Below, in pieces: positions 58,321 to 64,000 of a stretch of 64,000 nt of DNA. Within the stretch, counting starts at the first letter, position 1; each line of letters begins with the position of its first letter. The notes below the pieces were generated by a model. The model was not told the origin of the DNA. It did not search any database and saw only the letters and a list, made by a program, of their open reading frames with translations. Origin of the DNA: Natronobacillus azotifigens (GTDB lineage: Bacteria > Bacillota > Bacilli > Bacillales > Amphibacillaceae); assembly GCF_026805325.1 (NCBI RefSeq), contig NZ_JAPRAT010000005.1, forward strand, positions 19,716 through 83,715. The letters run 5' to 3'. The translations under genes and the position numbers were made by a program.

Positions 58321-59767
58321 TCACTTGTTTCGGTTTTTCTGCTAGATAATCAGCTATCAGCTGTGTAGAACCAATCAATTTTTCGGAAAAATGTGCAACA
58401 CCTTTTGTTAATACAAAATAGATGTCTTGTCTTACGTGTGAACTAAGCTGTTCAACATTAATCATCTCCTGCCATAGTCGGTACAAGGTAGGGTTCACTT
58501 CAATGATAATTGACTCTGTATTCATCTGTTGATAACTAAGTATCAACCGCTCTAATTGATATAGCTGACTTTCCTTCGATAGAGACAAAGATCTTTTTTG
58601 TGTAGCATCACGAATAAGGCTACTATGTAATGGTGCCTCCCTTTTTCTCGTTACTTCTACCAACCCTAACTTGGTAAAGCCATATACTTCAGTTCGAACG
58701 CGATCAGACAACAATTCTTTGTTCAATTTCTGTAATACTTTCTTTTGGTCATCGGTATTTTTCATTTTCAAGAAATCAATCAAAATCATTCCAGAGATAT
58801 TACGTAACCGTACCTGGTCCGTGATTGCTGGTATTGCAGCTAGATTCACCTGTAACTGAGTATTTCCATGTACTCGTTTACTAGAGTACCCCGCAGAATT
58901 CACGTCGATTACTGTTAGTGCTTCTGTATGTTCGATGGAAAGAGTAATTCCATGTTTCCCTATCACAATAGGGTCCAGTATTTCTTGATACAATTGGTCA
59001 ATGGATTTTGGTAACTGATTGATGATGGTTTTATCCCACTGCATTTTCGGCTCTAATTCAGGAAAACGATCTTTTACATCATTCAAAGTAGCTACATCTT
59101 CAAAATAGATTTCAGTTAACTGTTCATGAGAAAAACTGCGAATAAACCGGTCTGTAACGGCATCATCTTTCCATATACAACTAGGTGCTGTGCAATGCTT
59201 GCTTTTTTCCATTAATGAATACCACCATTTTCGTAAACGAATGTAGGTGTTTTCCAATTGTTCATCGGATTCTTGAAGCGCGGAAGTTCGAATGATCACT
59301 CCTTCTTCCTCCTGGCTAATTTGACGTAAATTTTCTTTCCTTTCTTTTGCTAACTGTTCAGGTATTTTTCTAGAAGTAGCAAAATATTGACCTTTTGGTA
59401 AATAAACTAAAGATTGGCTAGGCAAGGTAATATTCGCAGTTAAACGCGCTCCTTTATGATCATAGGCATCTTTCATTACTTGGACAATCAACGACTGTCC
59501 TTCTGTAATTAGTGATTCCATACGTTTTTTGGGATCTCTTCTCGCTTCCGGCAGTTCTTTTCGCTCGAGATATGCGTGCTTATCTGATCCAATATCCACA
59601 AACGCAGCTTGCAAACCTTTGTCGACTTTTACCACTTTCCCTAAAAATATCGAGCCTATTAGTTGTGGCGCTTCCGGACGATCTATCACGAGTTCACGAA
59701 TCTTCTGATCCGCAACTGCAAGTCCAATCTTTTCGGTTGCTTTTGTTAAGATGTATAATGAAATCAC
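58304..59767 (-). CDS. rng: Ribonuclease G/E family protein
   Basis: A 487-residue endoribonuclease. N-terminal S1-like domain (IGSIFLGKVVKVDKGLQAAFVDIGSDKHAYLE), an RNase H-like/5' sensor part, and the DNase I-like catalytic site with VIDVNSAGYSS and GMILIDFLKMKN (the metal-binding aspartates). The zinc-link cysteines are not evident. B. subtilis lacks this enzyme, but several other Bacillaceae have it between spoIVFB and rplU. Start is GTG, 7 nt after GAGG. Confidence 0.9.
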   Translation of the reverse strand: MISLYILTKATEKIGLAVADQKIRELVIDRPEAPQLIGSIFLGKVVKVDKGLQAAFVDIGSDKHAYLERKELPEARRDPKKRMESLITEGQSLIVQVMKDAYDHKGARLTANITLPSQSLVYLPKGQYFATSRKIPEQLAKERKENLRQISQEEEGVIIRTSALQESDEQLENTYIRLRKWWYSLMEKSKHCTAPSCIWKDDAVTDRFIRSFSHEQLTEIYFEDVATLNDVKDRFPELEPKMQWDKTIINQLPKSIDQLYQEILDPIVIGKHGITLSIEHTEALTVIDVNSAGYSSKRVHGNTQLQVNLAAIPAITDQVRLRNISGMILIDFLKMKNTDDQKKVLQKLNKELLSDRVRTEVYGFTKLGLVEVTRKREAPLHSSLIRDATQKRSLSLSKESQLYQLERLILSYQQMNTESIIIEVNPTLYRLWQEMINVEQLSSHVRQDIYFVLTKGVAHFSEKLIGSTQLIADYLAEKPKQVIDKVI

Positions 59768-59776
59768 TAGTTATCC

Positions 59777-60640
59777 TCATTTCTTTTCCTGTTCACTTAC
59801 TTCTTTTACAGTAGCATGATGATTTTTTAATGTAAAATATACATGAAGACAATTGGCTTCATTTACGATGGATCGGTCATTTTTGATAAAGATTAAGTGC
59901 TGATAACTTCGATAAAAATGAGCAAATAAATCAATCAATTTCATATTTTCATCTACCATTAATGGCATCAATTTATGATCCGCTGAAGGGGGATCCTCTG
60001 CTCGTTTCATTAGGAAACGCAAAAAAACATAAAAACGTTGTTTCCACTCGACACGATTTTCCCAAAGGAGAAAAAAGAATAAAATTAATGTACTCAAAAC
60101 AAATTGATGAACCCCAATAAGTAGAGAAGCTATGAAAAAAATAAATCCGATTGAAGTAAGAATAGCATAACTATGCGCTTTTCGAAAGGGAAGAAATTTA
60201 GCCAACACTAAACCAGCTAATTTCCCACCATCTAACGGCCAGATCGGTAGCAAATTAAATAATAAGATTGTCGTATTGTATTGATAAGCCATAGCTAAAA
60301 CTTCTTTTGGGAGCATATGATAATACTCAGCAATAAAAATCATTATGTACATTACGAAATGTTGAAAAGGGCCAGCAATTGTAATAATCATTTCCTCACG
60401 AATTGGTTTACTTCCATATTCTTCGGTTTCCATCACCCCACCGAACATCCAAAATACAATTTTTCGAACTCGCCAACCAAAATACGTAGCAGCAAACCAA
60501 TGTCCAAACTCGTGAAAGCTTACAATGAAAAAAATAATGCACATTTCAGTAAATGTGCCAGTTAGAATCGCTACAACCATACTAAAGCCTAGTGTTGGAT
60601 GAATGTGTATCTTTCTTAATAATTCACGAACTTTCGTCAA
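59777..60640 (-). CDS. spoIVFB: Sporulation intramembrane metalloprotease SpoIVFB
   Basis: A 287-residue site-2 protease that cuts pro-sigma-K in the mother cell. The zinc motif HEFGH is in a membrane segment near residue 43, and the third ligand is in LLPIWPLDGGKL near residue 137. Six membrane segments and a C-terminal CBS-like part (LMPLMVDENMKLIDLFAHF) are visible. It overlaps spoIVFA by 17 bp. Confidence 0.95.
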   Translation of the reverse strand: MTKVRELLRKIHIHPTLGFSMVVAILTGTFTEMCIIFFIVSFHEFGHWFAATYFGWRVRKIVFWMFGGVMETEEYGSKPIREEMIITIAGPFQHFVMYIMIFIAEYYHMLPKEVLAMAYQYNTTILLFNLLPIWPLDGGKLAGLVLAKFLPFRKAHSYAILTSIGFIFFIASLLIGVHQFVLSTLILFFFLLWENRVEWKQRFYVFLRFLMKRAEDPPSADHKLMPLMVDENMKLIDLFAHFYRSYQHLIFIKNDRSIVNEANCLHVYFTLKNHHATVKEVSEQEKK

Positions 60641-61406
60641 CTTGAATCACCTGAACAGGATCAATATATTCATTTTTCTTTTGTATCGCAAAATAAACTC
60701 CCCCATAATTATCTTCTGTCGGCTCAAATGTAGCGATCACTTGGTTGGCTTGAACAAATTGATAAGGATTTACATTAATTTCACTTAGGTTCCCATAAAT
60801 GGTTTTGCTTCTATCTGGATGTTGAATAATAACCGTTTTATTCGTTTCTCGATCGTTCCCCGCAAATAACACCGTGCCTTGCTCTACAGCATAAACATCT
60901 GATTGATCTTCCGTTGCTATCCATACACCCTTACCATTTGCATGAAAAGGCTGACTTATTACGCCATTAACGGGCACAGATCTTTCATCCATATTCGCTA
61001 CATCTGCAGGAGAAGATAAGAAACCAAACGGTGCACCGAATTGTTCTTGATACCACAAGTTTACGGTTGCAAAAGGAAAATCCTCTGTTAAAGCAGTAGT
61101 TGTCCATTCTTTCGGTTTCGTTAACCAATTGGCATCCCACTGCATCGTAATCGCTACAGAGAAAAATAGTACACCTGCCAAAATGGATTTTAAAATAAAG
61201 CTAGGAACTTTTACATTTTCTGATGATGATTTTTCAATCGATTTACTTGAAAATGAAGAGGGCGATATATATCCATGTCGTTCTTCATCTTGAACAAAAT
61301 CACTACCAATATAATTTGATTGTTTGGTTGACTTTATCCCTCGCTGTTGTTTACGTTTCGCGATATCTCTTCGTATCTGTTCAATATCTCTTTTCATTCT
61401 CGTCAC
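60624..61406 (-). CDS. spoIVFA: SpoIVFB regulator SpoIVFA
   Basis: A 260-residue single-pass protein. A basic cytoplasmic N-terminus (RRDIAKRKQQRGIK), a membrane anchor (SFILKSILAGVLFFSVAITM) near residue 75 and an extracytoplasmic M23/LytM-like domain lacking the zinc residues (GTVLFAGNDRETNKTVIIQH). It holds and tethers SpoIVFB until SpoIVB cleaves it. Confidence 0.93.
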   Translation of the reverse strand: MTRMKRDIEQIRRDIAKRKQQRGIKSTKQSNYIGSDFVQDEERHGYISPSSFSSKSIEKSSSENVKVPSFILKSILAGVLFFSVAITMQWDANWLTKPKEWTTTALTEDFPFATVNLWYQEQFGAPFGFLSSPADVANMDERSVPVNGVISQPFHANGKGVWIATEDQSDVYAVEQGTVLFAGNDRETNKTVIIQHPDRSKTIYGNLSEINVNPYQFVQANQVIATFEPTEDNYGGVYFAIQKKNEYIDPVQVIQVDESS

Positions 61407-61513
61407 AATCCTTCGTTAGCTATTTGTACAAGTCTATGAAGTTGTCGTCACAAATATGAAGATGAAATACTGTGTAAAAAAAGACAAACCAATTAAGCTC
61501 AAATTAGAAAACT

Positions 61514-62668
61514 TTACTTCCCTTTCGTGACGTTACTAAAACGATTTAGCTTAAACATAGACAGATCAATCGGACTCTCTTTATTCATCACCCGATCAGC
61601 CAAACTCTCACCAATTCCACTAGCAAACTTAAAACCGTGGCCGGAGAAACCAGCTGCTAACCATACTTGTTTATGGTCAGGGTGTTGGTCAATAATAAAA
61701 TCTTCATCGGTTGTCATCGTATATAGGCAGGTTTTTCCTTTTTTAATTTGCCCTGCAGCTTTGGGCATCCATTTTTCTAGAAAAGATCGTAACACTCGTT
61801 CGTCTTCCGAGTTATAAGCGAAGTCACGCTCAAATGAATTCGGATCAACAGGTTCACCATAATCATGGCGACCTACCTTGACACCACTTCCATCTATACT
61901 AGGAAAACCGTAAAAAAGGCCTTCTTTGGTTTCGGCAGTGAAACCAGGAAAGACACTAGCATCGAACAAAGTCGGATCTGCTTCAAACCAACCGAACACC
62001 TGTCGTTTCGGTGTAATTTTCACTTCTAATTTTAATTTTTCAAACCACTGAGCTTGCCACGCACCTGTAGCAATGACAACCTGTTTCCCTGTGTGCTGTC
62101 CGTCTTTCGTTACTACACATACCGTATCTTGATCAATAACCAAGTCTATTACCTGATTATTAACTAATAGTTCTGCTTCCTCTTCCAGAGCTAACCTTCG
62201 ATAAGTTTTCAAACAATGATCAACAAAGAGGACACCAGACTCCGATTCAAAACACCCTACATGTGTTTCTTTTGTTGGAAAGTTTAAGCCAGGGAACTGC
62301 TCTTGAAGACCTTCTTGATCATACATTGTTAATGGTAAATCATATTGTTTGGCACTTTGCTTAATCTCATTGATAAATGCAGATTGTTCATTAGCAAAAC
62401 TTACTATTCCTGTTTTCTTAAAAATAGGTTCTTCACTATTCTTTTGCAACTCATCCCAAAGTTTTTGCGATCTTGATGCCAATGGCGTATATGCCCTACC
62501 TTCTCCATAAGCATGTCGAATAAGCCGGGTATCACCGCCATGACTTCCCTCTTGATGCGGTGGGTCATTAGCATCAATCATTAAGACACGAGCATTCTGT
62601 TTTGCTAAATAATATCCTGTTGCTAAACCCATCGTTCCTGCACCAATAACAATCACATCATACTTCAC
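61514..62668 (-). CDS. soxA: Monomeric sarcosine oxidase/N-methyltryptophan oxidase family
   Basis: About 384 residues; an FAD amine oxidase of the MSOX/MTOX family, giving formaldehyde, glycine (or similar) and H2O2. N-terminal FAD motif VIVIGAGTMGLATGYYLA, arginines for substrate in HGGDTRLIRHAYGEG, and the flavin-linking Cys in GKTCLYTMT near residue 312. The C-terminus has AAGFSGHGFKFASGIGE. The start is taken as the GTG at 62668, 8 nt after AGGGG. It lies between spoIVFA and minD, which are adjacent in B. subtilis. Confidence 0.9.
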   Translation of the reverse strand: MKYDVIVIGAGTMGLATGYYLAKQNARVLMIDANDPPHQEGSHGGDTRLIRHAYGEGRAYTPLASRSQKLWDELQKNSEEPIFKKTGIVSFANEQSAFINEIKQSAKQYDLPLTMYDQEGLQEQFPGLNFPTKETHVGCFESESGVLFVDHCLKTYRRLALEEEAELLVNNQVIDLVIDQDTVCVVTKDGQHTGKQVVIATGAWQAQWFEKLKLEVKITPKRQVFGWFEADPTLFDASVFPGFTAETKEGLFYGFPSIDGSGVKVGRHDYGEPVDPNSFERDFAYNSEDERVLRSFLEKWMPKAAGQIKKGKTCLYTMTTDEDFIIDQHPDHKQVWLAAGFSGHGFKFASGIGESLADRVMNKESPIDLSMFKLNRFSNVTKGK

Positions 62669-62717
62669 TACTTTCACCCCTATCTATCATGTATCGCTTG
62701 TAATGCTCGGTTTTTAT

Positions 62718-62888
62718 CCCGGAGCAACCGTCCGTAAGACTACCACTTCAAAACAACGAGAATATCAAGTTGTTTAAGTGGAGTAACGGACGCTAGCACC
62801 CCGAATGGTTCAAAGGCCTTTAGGTCATCCTTTAGGGCTAACAATCAGTGGGGGAATACCTAAAAATCCCAACTGATTGAAGTTTCAC
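62718..62888 (-). repeat. R1 repeat copy G (full length, minus strand)
   Basis: 171 bp, GTGAAACTTCAATCAG to GCTCCGGG on the minus strand, flanked by TTTAT at 62713-62717 and 62889-62893 (ATAAA on its own strand). Both hairpins are intact. It is inserted at the 3' end of the small ORF at 62885-63094. Confidence 0.92.
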
Positions 62889-63094
62889 TTTATCTTTTTC
62901 TTGCACATACAGTGTATATTGAGCCGGTGCTCTTGTACATAGGAGCGCGACATTCCTCCTCCTCTCCTTATGTTAGTTTGGTGAGGAATATCATTTGTTT
63001 GAAGAGAATTAACAATCCGATAATAAGTTGCGTCATCAAATGTTGTAAAGATCTCGTGCTTATACTTCGAGAATAAATATCTGAATAATCCCAT
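62885..63094 (-). CDS. Hypothetical small protein truncated by R1 copy G
   Basis: 69 residues. AAAGGAG lies 7 nt before the ATG, a strong site. The product (FSKYKHEIFTTFDDATYYRIVNSL) looks like a small DUF2007-like protein, but I cannot name it. The last Lys and the TGA stop are made by the R1 insertion (ATAAAG-TGA). Removing R1 and one ATAAA would extend the frame by about 17 codons (TEHYKRYMID...), up to the soxA start region. Confidence 0.65.
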   Translation of the reverse strand: MGLFRYLFSKYKHEIFTTFDDATYYRIVNSLQTNDIPHQTNIRRGGGMSRSYVQEHRLNIHCMCKKKIK

Positions 63095-63276
63095 TTTCCC
63101 ACTCCTTTTTTGAAATGATCAAAAATTCCAATAATGTGTTTCTATTGAATATCTCGATATATACAGTTATTATAATACTACAAACAGATTTTTCTTAAAG
63201 GATAAGCCCTCTTAACCTCTAGTATATTAATCGATATATACTAAAAAAAGCCTTGCCATTTACAATACGATAAGAT

Positions 63277-63320
63277 AAAAAAAAAGAGTATGAACAAAAA
63301 TCCGTTCATACTCTTTTTTA
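63277..63320 (-). terminator. Terminator after minD
   Basis: AAAAAGAGTATGAAC and GTTCATACTCTTTTT form a 15-bp perfect stem with an 8-nt loop and a T run on the minus strand. Confidence 0.9.
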
Positions 63321-63325
63321 TTATA

Positions 63326-64000
63326 CTATGATTGTCTCATTCCGAAGAATTTTCTCACTTTGTAAAAAACGCCTTTTTCTTCTTCAAATGACATCAATGG
63401 AACAGACTCACCTAAAATTCGTCGAGCAATGTTACGATATGCGATCGATGCTCTTGTGTTTGGTTGAAATGCAACAGGTTCTCCATGATTCGATCCTTTA
63501 ATTACTTCATCATCATCAGCAACAATACCCAGTAAATCGATTGATAGAATTTGTACGATTTCATCAATCGCAAGCATATCTCCTGTTTTCATCATATGAT
63601 TTCTAATTCGATTGATTACTAGATTTGGAGACTCAATATTCTCTTTTTCTAACAAACCAATAATACGATCGGCATCTCGAACACTAGATTTTTCTGGTGT
63701 AGTAACGACAATAGCCTTGTCCGCACCCGCAACAGCATTTTTGTACCCTTGCTCAATTCCAGCTGGGCAATCAATAATAATATACTCAAATTGCTGCTTA
63801 AGTTCTGCGATCATCTCCACCATAGCCTCTGGTGATAAATCATTTTTATCACTTGTCTGCGCTGCTGGCAGTAAATATAAACAATCAAATCGTTTATCTT
63901 TAATTAGTGCTTGTTTTAATTTACACCTTTTTTGCGCCACATCAATAATATCGTAAATAATTCTGTTTTCAAGTCCCATTACGACATCGAGATTACGAAG
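63326..64000 (-). CDS. minD: Septum-site determining protein MinD, C-terminal part (cut by window edge)
   Basis: A ParA/MinD ATPase that recruits MinC to the membrane to block polar division. The N-terminus with Walker A lies beyond the window; the frame is open to the edge and reads LRNLDVVMGLENRI there. Visible are FEYIIIDCPAGIEQG (Walker B region), EVIKGSNHGEPV and the amphipathic C-terminal membrane-targeting helix (YKVRKFFGM). The internal ATG at 63979 is not the start. Confidence 0.95.
   Translation of the reverse strand, partial: LRNLDVVMGLENRIIYDIIDVAQKRCKLKQALIKDKRFDCLYLLPAAQTSDKNDLSPEAMVEMIAELKQQFEYIIIDCPAGIEQGYKNAVAGADKAIVVTTPEKSSVRDADRIIGLLEKENIESPNLVINRIRNHMMKTGDMLAIDEIVQILSIDLLGIVADDDEVIKGSNHGEPVAFQPNTRASIAYRNIARRILGESVPLMSFEEEKGVFYKVRKFFGMRQS

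Overview
The window is a low-GC Bacillaceae chromosome segment from an endospore-former. Evidence for this is bofC, spoVB, safA, spo0B, spoIVFA/FB and rsfA, together with gene order closely matching the recD2-to-minD region of Bacillus subtilis (shown here inverted, so most genes are on the minus strand). The genus cannot be fixed from sequence alone; a halotolerant relative such as Gracilibacillus or Virgibacillus is a guess.

Layout, left to right. 1-4.8 kb: recD2 (cut by the window edge), a TPR protein, mnmA, iscS and cymR (tRNA thiolation, sulfur supply and its regulator). 5.4-9.7 kb: rarA, rsfA, then an intact IS4-family element. 9.7-13.4 kb: a 6S RNA gene (not an ORF), aspS and hisS behind a T-box leader. 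13.5-19.3 kb: a cell-wall amidase and the pstSCAB-phoU phosphate operon behind a textbook four-repeat Pho box. 19.7-31.4 kb: dtd, relA, apt, recJ, a LapA-type protein, secDF, comN, spoVB and a DUF421 protein. 32-36 kb: three membrane proteins, one unrecognised. 36-43.7 kb: yajC, tgt, queA, ruvB, ruvA, bofC, a small unknown, a YebC/PmpR protein and nadE. 44-47.6 kb: safA with a 14-residue repeat tail, a D,D-carboxypeptidase and a decayed IS3-family element. 47.6-53 kb: nadA-nadC-nadB diverging from nifS-niaR. 53-63 kb: pheA, pheB, obgE, spo0B, rpmA, prp, rplU (with L21 leader), rng, spoIVFB, spoIVFA, soxA. The right edge cuts minD.

The genes themselves are mostly conserved housekeeping and sporulation functions. 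The unusual content lies between them. A family of seven short structured repeats (called R1 here; about 110-171 bp, flanked by ATAAA) recurs through the window. One copy sits inside a second palindromic repeat family (R2), and two other R2 copies preserve the matching empty site, which shows that R1 is or was mobile and duplicates ATAAA. Another R1 copy supplies the stop codon of a small gene. An R2 copy was split by the IS4 element. The R1 family resembles, in size, flank and fold, the bcr1 repeats I know from the Bacillus cereus group; that link is from memory and needs an alignment. Other points are two near-identical hairpin leaders that hide a ribosome-binding site, a 52-bp tandem repeat, several palindromic elements, and a T-box whose Asp specifier overlaps a His codon.

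No tRNA, rRNA or CRISPR array was seen.
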